Shown here one piece after another: positions 1 to 5,123 of a stretch of DNA of 5,123 nt. The notes under the pieces were generated by a model. It did no database searches and was not told the DNA's origin. It saw only the letters and a list, made by a program, of their open reading frames with translations. Both the position numbers and the translations under genes were made by a program. Positions within the stretch are counted from its first letter, which is position 1; each line of letters starts with the position of its first letter. The stretch covers positions 1 to 5,123 of the forward strand of contig JAUVRV010000254.1 of the NCBI GenBank assembly GCA_030597435.1, given 5' to 3'. Origin of the DNA: Gemmatimonadales bacterium (GTDB taxonomy: Bacteria > Gemmatimonadota > Gemmatimonadetes > Gemmatimonadales > GWC2-71-9).

Positions 1-842
1 CCGAAGTAAGCCGGATCGTCCGAGTTGATCGTCACACACAGGCCAAGGTCTAGCAGCTGCTTGAAATTGTGGTTGGCCATCTCGTCGAACACACACAGCT
101 TCACATTCGAGAGCGGACAAACGGTCAACGGGACCTGCTCCTCCTTCAAGCGTTCCACCAGCTTTGCATCCTCGATGCAGCGCACCCCGTGGTCGATCCG
201 CTCGACCTTCAGGAGATCGAGTGCCTGCCAGATGTACTCTGGCGGGCCCTCCTCCCCCGCATGGGCAACAGTGAGGAATCCCTCTGCTCGAGCCCTGTCG
301 AAGACGGCCTGGAATTTCTCAGGCGGGTGACCGACCTCTGAGGAGTCGAGCCCAACAGCGATTATCCGATCCTTGAAGGAGAGAGACTGCTGTAGCGTAT
401 CCATCGCTGCCTCTGCGCTCAAGTGCCGCAGAAAGCACATGATGAGCTTCGAGGTCATGCCATGCTTCGTCTCGGCGTCTTCCAATGCCCGATGAATACC
501 AGTGATCACGGTTTCAAACGGGATCGCCCGGTCGGTGTGCGTTTGCGGATCGAAGAAGATCTCGACGTGACGCACGTTCTGGGCATGGACCCGTTCGATA
601 TATGCCCACGTCATGTCATAGAAGTCCTGCTCGTGAAGCAGGACGCCGGCTCCCTGGTAGTAGATATCCAAGAAGGACTGCAGGTCCGAGAATTCGTATG
701 CCCTACGCACATCCTCAACGGAGTCGAATGGGATGTCGACACCGTTGCGGTTACCGATCTCGAACATGAGTTCGGGCTCGAGTGTGCCCTCGATATGCAG
801 GTGTAGCTCGGCCTTGGGCATCTTTTCTATGAATTCGCGCAT
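1..842 (-). CDS. Adenosine deaminase family protein, adenine deaminase-like (partial, C-terminus outside window)
   Basis: This is a zinc-dependent purine deaminase of the amidohydrolase superfamily, releasing ammonia from adenine (to hypoxanthine) or adenosine (to inosine) in the cytoplasm for purine salvage. The 280 codons present show the whole metal and catalytic set: HLHIEG with zinc-ligand His14 and His16, HAGEE with His194 and catalytic Glu197, DHG with His218, and SDDP with Asp275 and Asp276. From memory, DPQTHTDR (98-105), DSSEVGHPP (166-174) and CPLSNVKLCVFD (242-253) are closer to bacterial adenine deaminases such as the Pseudomonas enzyme than to classical adenosine deaminase; this subtype call is an inference. 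Family members are about 315-345 residues, so some 40-60 are missing past the edge. The ATG at 842 puts PKAELHLH at the usual distance from the N-terminus. An in-frame ATG at 896 would add 18 residues, but it lies within the candidate promoter. The gene is divergent from the ClC gene. No frameshift is seen. Confidence 0.95.
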   Translation of the reverse strand, partial: MREFIEKMPKAELHLHIEGTLEPELMFEIGNRNGVDIPFDSVEDVRRAYEFSDLQSFLDIYYQGAGVLLHEQDFYDMTWAYIERVHAQNVRHVEIFFDPQTHTDRAIPFETVITGIHRALEDAETKHGMTSKLIMCFLRHLSAEAAMDTLQQSLSFKDRIIAVGLDSSEVGHPPEKFQAVFDRARAEGFLTVAHAGEEGPPEYIWQALDLLKVERIDHGVRCIEDAKLVERLKEEQVPLTVCPLSNVKLCVFDEMANHNFKQLLDLGLCVTINSDDPAYF

Positions 843-878
843 GGGAGTGGCCCCGATGGAGATTAGTGTATTGCTGGG

Positions 879-907
879 ATAATGGATCCTGATCATGAGC
901 ACGGCAA
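879..907 (-). promoter_or_regulatory. Candidate sigma70 promoter for the deaminase gene
   Basis: On the minus strand, TTGCCG (907-902, four of six matches to TTGACA) is followed after exactly 17 bases by CATTAT (884-879, four of six matches to TATAAT). Transcription would start near 872, leaving about 30 bases of leader before the ATG at 842. That fits this ATG rather than the one at 896. A GGGG at 855-852 could serve as a weak ribosome binding site. This is a consensus match only. The -35 box lies 21 bases from the first G-tract of the neighbouring purine-rich element. Confidence 0.4.
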
Positions 908-928
908 GGTGCTTGAGAGAGATTAGAA

Positions 929-964
929 GGGGAAGAAGGGGAAGAAGGGGAAGGAGGGGAAGGA
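929..964 (+). repeat. Four tandem 9-bp GGGGAAGRA units (G-quadruplex-type pattern)
   Basis: Units lie at 929-937 and 938-946 (GGGGAAGAA) and at 947-955 and 956-964 (GGGGAAGGA). They sit inside an uninterrupted all-purine run from 925 to 968. Four runs of GGGG separated by constant 5-base purine spacers meet the usual sequence definition of an intramolecular G-quadruplex. The second half of the array also forms the left arm of the hairpin at 943-1006, so the two structures would compete. The tract is in the divergent spacer between the deaminase and ClC genes. Whether it folds or has any role cannot be told from sequence. Confidence 0.8.
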
Positions 965-1006
965 GAAATGGCATCTTCTTCGTCTCCTTCCCCTCCTTCC
1001 CCTCCT
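943..1006. repeat. Long purine/pyrimidine inverted repeat (24-bp arms, one mismatch)
   Basis: The purine arm 943-966 and the pyrimidine arm 983-1006 are reverse complements at 23 of 24 positions, with a perfect 21-bp core (946-966 with 983-1003). The 16-base loop is 967-982. The right arm carries two complementary copies of the 9-bp unit (TCCTTCCCC at 985-993 and 994-1002). No T-run follows, and the element lies upstream of two divergent genes, so an ordinary intrinsic terminator is unlikely. If the ClC transcript starts to the left of it, the hairpin would sit in its 5' leader and end about 54 bases before the ATG. One arm being all purine and the other all pyrimidine also permits triplex (H-DNA) forms. 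Confidence 0.85.
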
Positions 1007-1059
1007 CATCTCCTCTTTAGCTATCTTCTAGTCACCCAAACACCATCAGACCCGCACCC

Positions 1060-3117
1060 ATGCTCAAGGCAATCGCCCGACAACTAAACGCCCTGAACGA
1101 TGCTCTGCGCCAAACCGAGCAGGTCTACATGGTGCTCGTTTCGGTCGTTATTGGGCTGCTGGGTGGATTGTGTGCGGTCGGATTCCGGCTCTTGATTCAG
1201 TTCCTGAATGGAATCTTCTGGGGTGAAGGGCAGTACACACTCGAGTACATCTATGGGCTTCCCTTCTGGTGGAAGATCGCAGCACCCACCGTCGGTGGCC
1301 TTCTAGTTGGGTTGATTGTGTATCACTTCGCGCGTGAAGCCAAGGGTCATGGGGTTCCCGAGGTAATGGAGGCGGTGGCAGTCAACAGCGGTCGGATCAG
1401 GCCACGCGTTGTCGTGGCCAAGATGTTTGCCTCGGGAATCTGTATAGCCTCGGGTGGCTCGGCAGGTCGCGAGGGGCCGATCGTGCAGATCGGATCGGCC
1501 CTCGGTTCCACCCTCGGCCAGTGGCTCAAGGTCGATCAACAGCGTTTGCGCACTCTGGTAGGCTGCGGCGCCGCCGCCGGTATCGCCGGTACTTTCAACG
1601 CACCGGTTGCAGGTGCCTTGTTTGCTGTCGAGATCATCCTGGGTGACTTCGGAGTTGCCCAATTTTCGCCGATAGTCGTCTCGTCCGTGGCCGCAACAGT
1701 TGTCAGTCACAAATTTCTCGGTGACTTCCCCGCGTTCGAGGTCCCACCGTACTCGTTGGTCCACGCCAACGAACTGTTCGCCTATGCGGTGCTGGGTATT
1801 CTGGCGGGCCTCGTAGCGCTGGCCTTCATCCGGACATTGTACCGTACTGAAGATCTGTTCGAGAAGATCAAGCTTCACCCTGCCGTCAAGGCTGCTCTCG
1901 GCGGCACCATCATCGGAATGATCGGCATTTGGCTGCCCCATATTTTCGGCGTGGGCTACGAAGCCATAAACGAAGCGCTGAACGGGACAATAGTGTGGCA
2001 ACTCATGCTCGTCCTGGTGGTGGTGAAGATCATTGCCGTCTCGATCACCATAGGATCCGGTGGATCCGGTGGTATTTTCGCACCGTCGCTGTTCATCGGT
2101 GCCATGTTGGGTGGCGCCGTCGGTACCGTGGTTCACTCCATCTGGCCGGTGGGAACAGGCAGTCCCGGTGCTTATGCCATGGTCGGGATGGGTGCTGTCG
2201 TCGCAGCTGGTACTCATGCGCCCATCACAGCCATTCTCATCATCTTCGAACTCACCAACGACTACGAGATCATCCTGCCTCTGATGATCAGCTGCATCAT
2301 CGCGACACTGTTGGCCACGCGGATGCAGTCTGCCTCCATCTACACCATGAAACTGCTCCGCCGTGGCATCGACAGCTACAAAGGCCGGGCAGTCAACGTT
2401 CTGCAATCCGTGCCGGCACGCGAGATAGTACGATCCGACGTGGTTACTGTCGCTGCGGACGACCGGCTCGCGTCCGTGGTGGCCAAGCTGATCGACTATC
2501 CGGGCACAACTCTGTTTGTCGCTGATGAAGACAACCGGCTCGAAGGAATCGTGACCGTGGATCAGATTAGACCGGTCATGAGTGATGCTGCTTCGCTGGA
2601 CGCACTTCTCATCGCTCAGGACGTGATGGCAGCGGGCGAGTTCCCCACGGTGTCACCGCAGGATTCCCTGGCTGATGTGATCCGACACCTCGGGATGTAC
2701 CGTGGTGAGGTGCCAGTGTTGGAAGATGGTAAACTAGTTGGGGTGATTTGGCCCAAGGACGTGATCGAACGCTACAACACCGAGATCTTCAAGCGCGACA
2801 TGGCGCGCAGCATGGTGTCGGCGGTGTCACCCGATAGCAAGGCCGAGTTCGTTCCAGCAGCACTGGACGCGGTGGTTGCCGAGGTGCCGGTCCCGTCCGG
2901 GTTCGTAGGCAAGACGATCAGAGAACTCGACATCAGGCAGCAGTTCGGGGTGAGCATACTGATGATCAAGCAGCTGTCTGCCGACGGTGTCGAGCGGCTC
3001 GAAGCCACTCCTACTGCAGACTACACTTTCAGCGAGGGTGACGTGATTCTGGCGATGGGACCGAACGACGCACTGAAACGGTTGCGGTTAGGATCGACCC
3101 GGAGAGACCCGGATTGA
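1060..3117 (+). CDS. ClC-family chloride channel/exchanger with two CBS domains and a C-terminal RCK_C (TrkA_C) domain
   Basis: This 685-residue inner-membrane protein moves chloride or similar anions, as a channel or in exchange for protons. The ClC membrane core covers about residues 25-430. Its signatures are GHGVPEV (96-102; the usual GSGIP serine is His97), GREGP (136-140) with gating glutamate Glu138, GSGGSGGIFAPSLF (332-345), and Tyr428 where the chloride-binding tyrosine of helix R is expected. In FAVEIILGDF (188-197), Ile192 occupies the place of the internal proton glutamate (Glu203 in E. coli ClcA), judged by hand alignment. Two CBS domains follow (about 452-508 and 518-573), which in this family bind adenine nucleotides or other ligands. 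An RCK_C domain (about 600-677, with SGFVGKTIREL and EGDVILAMG) ends the protein. The ATG at 1060 has no visible Shine-Dalgarno sequence. An in-frame TAG at 1018 rules out a start further upstream. The next in-frame ATG is codon 24, at the first helix. The gene overlaps the next one by four bases. Confidence 0.96.
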   Translation: MLKAIARQLNALNDALRQTEQVYMVLVSVVIGLLGGLCAVGFRLLIQFLNGIFWGEGQYTLEYIYGLPFWWKIAAPTVGGLLVGLIVYHFAREAKGHGVPEVMEAVAVNSGRIRPRVVVAKMFASGICIASGGSAGREGPIVQIGSALGSTLGQWLKVDQQRLRTLVGCGAAAGIAGTFNAPVAGALFAVEIILGDFGVAQFSPIVVSSVAATVVSHKFLGDFPAFEVPPYSLVHANELFAYAVLGILAGLVALAFIRTLYRTEDLFEKIKLHPAVKAALGGTIIGMIGIWLPHIFGVGYEAINEALNGTIVWQLMLVLVVVKIIAVSITIGSGGSGGIFAPSLFIGAMLGGAVGTVVHSIWPVGTGSPGAYAMVGMGAVVAAGTHAPITAILIIFELTNDYEIILPLMISCIIATLLATRMQSASIYTMKLLRRGIDSYKGRAVNVLQSVPAREIVRSDVVTVAADDRLASVVAKLIDYPGTTLFVADEDNRLEGIVTVDQIRPVMSDAASLDALLIAQDVMAAGEFPTVSPQDSLADVIRHLGMYRGEVPVLEDGKLVGVIWPKDVIERYNTEIFKRDMARSMVSAVSPDSKAEFVPAALDAVVAEVPVPSGFVGKTIRELDIRQQFGVSILMIKQLSADGVERLEATPTADYTFSEGDVILAMGPNDALKRLRLGSTRRDPD
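3101..3106 (+). promoter_or_regulatory. Ribosome binding site for the TTG-started gene at 3114
   Basis: GGAGAG inside the end of the ClC gene lies seven bases before the TTG at 3114-3116. It supports the rare TTG start and the four-base TTGA overlap with the ClC stop codon (TGA, 3115-3117). No ATG or other good start lies near the N-terminus of this frame. Confidence 0.6.
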
Positions 3118-3680
3118 GCATCGACGCGCATCGTGCAGCACGTGGGGAACCGGGGTCGCGAGCGAGCGGCCGCCTCGGTGCCGCCTGGGGCATTCTCGGG
3201 GTCTCGCTCCTCCTAGCCAGCGCGATCTATCGCCTGACGCCGATCGCCGCCGACGCAGCGGCTCAGCCACTCGATTGGTACCACTGGGTAACAGCGGTTG
3301 CCTTCCTAGCTTTCATGCTCTATGCGGAAGGGTACCGCGGCTTCCAGACAGCGTTCTCACCGATGGTGGCCGCCCGCGCCCGGTACCTGAGGGCCAACCC
3401 GCAACCAATGCACGTGGTCCTGGCACCCCTGTTTTGTATGGGTTACTTCCATGCCACCACAAGACGGCGGATCAAATCGACCTCGGTGACCGGTGCCATC
3501 GTGATATTCGTCATCGTGGTCCAACGGCTCGACCAGCCTTGGCGGGGCATCGTTGATGTCGGTGTCGTTGCCGGGCTCTGCTGGGGCCTGACCACGCTGA
3601 TCGTATTCTCTTGTCTGGCTCTCAACTCACGGGAATTCGCGTATTCTCCGGAAGTGCCCGAGCAGGCGGTAGGACGGTAA
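3114..3680 (+). CDS. Uncharacterised multi-pass membrane protein, translationally coupled to the ClC gene
   Basis: I cannot assign a function to this 188-residue protein. After a basic N-terminus (1-20) it has hydrophobic segments at about 22-40, 57-71, 98-112 (weaker), 124-137 and 146-170, so four or five inner-membrane helices are likely. Between them are an aromatic and charged stretch, YAEGYRGFQTAFSP (70-83), and LFCMGYFHATTRRRIKS (106-122). The latter has a Cys/His/aromatic group next to a basic cluster that probably faces the cytoplasm. QPWRGIVDVG (141-150) precedes the last helix. The look is that of a conserved bacterial membrane family rather than a random frame, but I know no name for it. 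The TTG start overlaps the ClC stop as TTGA and has a GGAGAG seven bases upstream, so production is probably coupled to ClC. A role as ClC partner or in related ion homeostasis is inferred from position only. Confidence 0.85.
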   Translation: MSIDAHRAARGEPGSRASGRLGAAWGILGVSLLLASAIYRLTPIAADAAAQPLDWYHWVTAVAFLAFMLYAEGYRGFQTAFSPMVAARARYLRANPQPMHVVLAPLFCMGYFHATTRRRIKSTSVTGAIVIFVIVVQRLDQPWRGIVDVGVVAGLCWGLTTLIVFSCLALNSREFAYSPEVPEQAVGR

Positions 3681-3752
3681 GTACGCTCCAGTTGCTCGAA
3701 ACCAGCTAGACTGCTGATCCGTACGGCTATTAGACGCCGAAAGTGAGCACCA

Positions 3753-3917
3753 ATGGACATGATTCTAACCTGGCTCAAGCGGATACTCGAGGTCGGCATC
3801 CTGGTCTTCCTCAAGAAGATCGGATGGCAGGCAGCACTGTGGACAGTGCTGGGAGTGTTGGCCCTCATAGTACTGGTGGTGGTGCTACTGGTAATGATCT
3901 TCCTGCTCGTTTTCTGA
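3753..3917 (+). CDS. Small single-pass membrane protein, 54 residues
   Basis: This short frame starts with ATG at 3753 and ends with TGA at 3915-3917. The first 27 residues (MDMILTWLKR and on to KKIGW) form an amphipathic, basic stretch. From about residue 28 to the end lies a long hydrophobic helix rich in Leu and Val, ending LLVF at the C-terminus. There is no signal-peptide cleavage pattern and no Cys. GTGAG at 3743-3747, five bases before the ATG, is a modest ribosome binding site. A second in-frame ATG at 3759 is possible. The gene lies 72 bases after the multi-pass membrane protein on the same strand and before a possible terminator, so it may be the last gene of the ClC transcript. Function is unknown. 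A competing frame (GTG at 3743, 63 residues) has random-looking composition and is less likely. Confidence 0.6.
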   Translation: MDMILTWLKRILEVGILVFLKKIGWQAALWTVLGVLALIVLVVVLLVMIFLLVF

Positions 3918-3950
3918 CCGAGACGTCTTACTGATCTCACAATACCGCGA

Positions 3951-3977
3951 CGGCGACCACTGGATACACGGTCGCCG
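3951..3977. terminator. Possible bidirectional terminator hairpin between convergent genes
   Basis: CGGCGACC (3951-3958) and GGTCGCCG (3970-3977) form a perfect 8-bp GC-rich stem with an 11-base loop. It lies 33 bases after the small membrane protein and 46 bases after the end of the convergent lipoprotein gene, which is where a shared terminator would be expected. Neither strand has a good T-run after the stem, so intrinsic termination is uncertain. Confidence 0.4.
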
Positions 3978-4023
3978 CCTTGGTGTTGCATGTATGACCG
4001 GGATATCGAGCGTACTGCTCAGC

Positions 4024-4428
4024 TCACTTCTCCTGCAGCGCATACATGATCACTTCACCTGGCGTACCGGCAAGGTTGGCGTTCTGCATCACGATTGCCA
4101 CTGTCTCAGAGTCGCCGGTATAGAACAGTACCCTGTAACCCAGCTCCCGGGTCTTGACCTTGGCCTTCTCGACCGCCTGTTGGAACTTCTCCTCGTAGTC
4201 CTCGGCCCCGAACACGTTCACGCTCCATCGGACCATGAATTGATACTCGGCAGCAAGACTCTCCAATTCGGCCCGCGTCATGCTCCGGCCGTCGATAGCT
4301 GTAACCTCGACGGTTTCAACCAGCGCCGCAGGTCGGCTCGCCGTGAAGTGAACGACATTGCTGCACCCGGAGAGTGACAGTACTGCCAGCGCAGAACCGA
4401 ACATAATGGAAGCATTGAAACGCCGCAT
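4024..4428 (-). CDS. Small lipoprotein of unknown function
   Basis: The 134-residue product begins with a lipoprotein signal peptide: basic MRR, a hydrophobic stretch at about 8-18, and lipobox LSGC with Cys22 as the lipidated residue. The mature protein starts CSNVV; with Ser at +2 it would be expected to be sorted to the outer membrane if this is a Gram-negative cell. The rest is soluble, with a probable long charged helix at about 76-95 (DYEEKFQQAVEKAKVK) followed by beta-like segments (YRVLFYTG, ETVAIVMQN, GEVIMYALQ). I recognise no family. AGGAG at 4438-4434, five bases before the ATG, supports the start. The gene follows the beta-rich protein on the same strand after 75 bases and converges with the small membrane protein gene. 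Confidence 0.85.
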   Translation of the reverse strand: MRRFNASIMFGSALAVLSLSGCSNVVHFTASRPAALVETVEVTAIDGRSMTRAELESLAAEYQFMVRWSVNVFGAEDYEEKFQQAVEKAKVKTRELGYRVLFYTGDSETVAIVMQNANLAGTPGEVIMYALQEK

Positions 4429-4449
4429 GGTGGCTCCTCATGAAGTTCT

Positions 4450-4472
4450 AGTGCACGATAAAGTTATGCACT
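4450..4472. repeat. Inverted repeat AGTGCA-N11-TGCACT ahead of the lipoprotein gene
   Basis: Perfect 6-bp arms at 4450-4455 and 4467-4472 flank an 11-base AT-rich centre, about 22 bases upstream of the lipoprotein start codon. The spacing of the half-sites (17 bases between their starts) is larger than the usual 10-11 bp of a dimeric operator. It could be an operator, a leader stem-loop, or chance. Confidence 0.4.
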
Positions 4473-4492
4473 TGTGGCCATAAGCGTCAGAG
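4465..4492 (-). promoter_or_regulatory. Weak candidate promoter for the lipoprotein gene
   Basis: On the minus strand, CTGACG (four of six matches to TTGACA) is followed after 16 bases by CATAAC (four of six matches to TATAAT), in the 75-base gap before the lipoprotein gene. The -10 overlaps one arm of the 4450-4472 inverted repeat, which would suit repression by an operator. This is a weak match, and the gene may instead be read from the upstream gene's promoter. Confidence 0.25.
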
Positions 4493-4503
4493 CCTCATTC
4501 GAC

Positions 4504-5123
4504 CTACCAGACACCCGCTCCGAACTCCAACACATACCCGATCCGGTCGATGGTGAAAAAACCTCTGTTGATGATGCCTGCCCGGAACCCCATGAACTCG
4601 GTGAGAAATGACAGGAACCGGAGCGGCGACTTGGTAATGTTCACCCGGAACTTGACACCCGTCTCCATTACAAAGTCCGTTCTGCGGACGGTCGAATCCG
4701 CAGTGACGTCCTCCGTATCCCACTCGGCCCCGGCCGCAAAGTGTGTGTCCACCCAACGTGATGCGGACGGCGTGTACATCAGCTGCCAACCGAAGTCCCG
4801 CAGGCCCTGATCCTTCAAGTACATTCGGTGGACGATGAAGCCACCCGTCAGCGGGTCTTCAAAGTTCTTGAGTATGAACAGGGGAAAAACAAACGAAAAC
4901 CCGAGATCACCGTCAGCTCTGAGCGAGATCGCAAACGACTTGAGAGCGAGACCGGCATCGCTCCACCTGTAGAATTCCTTCACGGTGCCGATCTCGCTCT
5001 GGTCAGGCCAGTCGACGTCCTCCTTCTCCTCCATCTTGTGTACGAGCAGTGGGTCCCCTTCGGCTTCGGTCGACGCAGGGAATGGCCTCAGTTCATAGAT
5101 GGCGTTGTCCGGCGCATATTCCC
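4504..5123 (-). CDS. Uncharacterised beta-rich protein, possibly envelope-associated (partial, N-terminus outside window)
   Basis: The frame is open from the right edge to a TAG at 4506-4504, giving 205 residues of the C-terminal part. An internal Met (5034) is probably not the start, because the upstream 29 codons are open and protein-like. After an acidic stretch (MEEKEDVDWPDQ) come repeated short segments that alternate hydrophobic and polar residues, such as LGFSFVFPLFIL, FGWQLMYTP, THFAAGAEW, RTDFVMETGVKFRV and IGYVLEFGAGVW. The chain ends in Trp. Alternating strands and an aromatic last residue suggest an outer-membrane barrel or similar beta-sheet protein, but the final ten residues do not fully match the classic barrel signature. 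I recognise no family. It lies 75 bases upstream of the lipoprotein gene on the same strand, so an envelope-related pair is plausible. Confidence 0.75.
   Translation of the reverse strand, partial: EYAPDNAIYELRPFPASTEAEGDPLLVHKMEEKEDVDWPDQSEIGTVKEFYRWSDAGLALKSFAISLRADGDLGFSFVFPLFILKNFEDPLTGGFIVHRMYLKDQGLRDFGWQLMYTPSASRWVDTHFAAGAEWDTEDVTADSTVRRTDFVMETGVKFRVNITKSPLRFLSFLTEFMGFRAGIINRGFFTIDRIGYVLEFGAGVW

Noticed and set aside
423..806. A 127-codon plus-strand frame
   Set aside because: It lies wholly opposite the deaminase gene, whose catalytic motifs are intact.
894..896. An upstream in-frame ATG for the deaminase
   Set aside because: It would add 18 residues not expected in the family, and it lies between the -35 and -10 boxes of the candidate promoter.
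943..1006. The long hairpin as an intrinsic terminator
   Set aside because: It lies upstream of two divergent genes with no gene ending into it and has no T-run after the stem.
2053..2070. Tandem 9-bp repeat GGATCCGGT x2
   Set aside because: It encodes the conserved GSGGSGG of the ClC selectivity region, so protein sequence explains it.
1303..2406. A 367-codon open frame on the minus strand inside the ClC gene
   Set aside because: Its product is packed with His, Asp, Gln and Arg without domain-like patterns, while the plus strand has a full set of ClC motifs. It is an antisense shadow of a codon-biased gene.
3681..3752. A separate promoter for the small membrane protein
   Set aside because: TTGCTC at 3692-3697 has no acceptable -10 at 16-18 bases, so I could not support one.
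3743..3934. A GTG-started 63-codon frame overlapping the 54-residue membrane protein
   Set aside because: Its composition is random-looking and polar, whereas the other frame gives a clean basic stretch plus a transmembrane helix. Only one is likely to be real.
3443..3991. A 182-codon minus-strand frame
   Set aside because: It is antisense to the membrane protein gene and to the small membrane gene, with low-complexity Ser/Thr/Arg content and no recognisable motif.

Overview
The window looks like chromosomal DNA from a Gram-negative bacterium. It carries a predicted outer-membrane-type lipoprotein with a clear lipobox, a beta-rich protein next to it, and a purine deaminase that resembles the proteobacterial (Pseudomonas-type) adenine deaminases. 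Base composition is moderately GC-rich and coding density is high. Nothing in the sequence fixes genus or phylum. I see no insertion sequence, phage gene, CRISPR array, tRNA or rRNA.

Layout from left to right. (1) Positions 1-842, minus strand: an adenosine/adenine deaminase family gene whose C-terminus is cut by the window edge, with a candidate sigma70 promoter at 879-907. (2) Positions 843-1059: a divergent intergenic region with a striking purine-rich tract. It holds four 9-bp GGGGAAGRA units (a G-quadruplex-type pattern) that run into a 21-bp perfect hairpin. (3) Positions 1060-3117, plus strand: a ClC-family chloride channel/exchanger with two CBS domains and a C-terminal RCK_C (TrkA_C) domain. 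(4) Positions 3114-3680, plus strand: an unrecognised multi-pass membrane protein, overlapping the ClC stop by four bases (TTGA) and so probably translationally coupled to it. (5) Positions 3753-3917, plus strand: a 54-residue single-pass membrane protein, easily missed because of its size. (6) Positions 3951-3977: a GC-rich inverted repeat between convergent genes, possibly a bidirectional terminator. (7) Positions 4024-4428, minus strand: a small lipoprotein of unknown function. (8) Positions 4504-5123, minus strand: the C-terminal part of an unrecognised beta-rich protein, upstream of the lipoprotein on the same strand.

Functionally, the centre is an anion-transport unit: the ClC protein, its coupled membrane partner, and possibly the small membrane protein 72 bases downstream. 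The ClC keeps the gating glutamate. It has isoleucine where the E. coli exchanger has its internal proton glutamate, so channel versus exchanger is open. The CBS and RCK_C domains suggest cytoplasmic control by nucleotides or other ligands. The deaminase supplies purine salvage and appears to be an independent transcription unit. The lipoprotein and its upstream neighbour form a separate envelope-related pair. I found no clear evidence of a wholly new system. The best leads are the intergenic G-tract hairpin and the ClC-coupled membrane protein.
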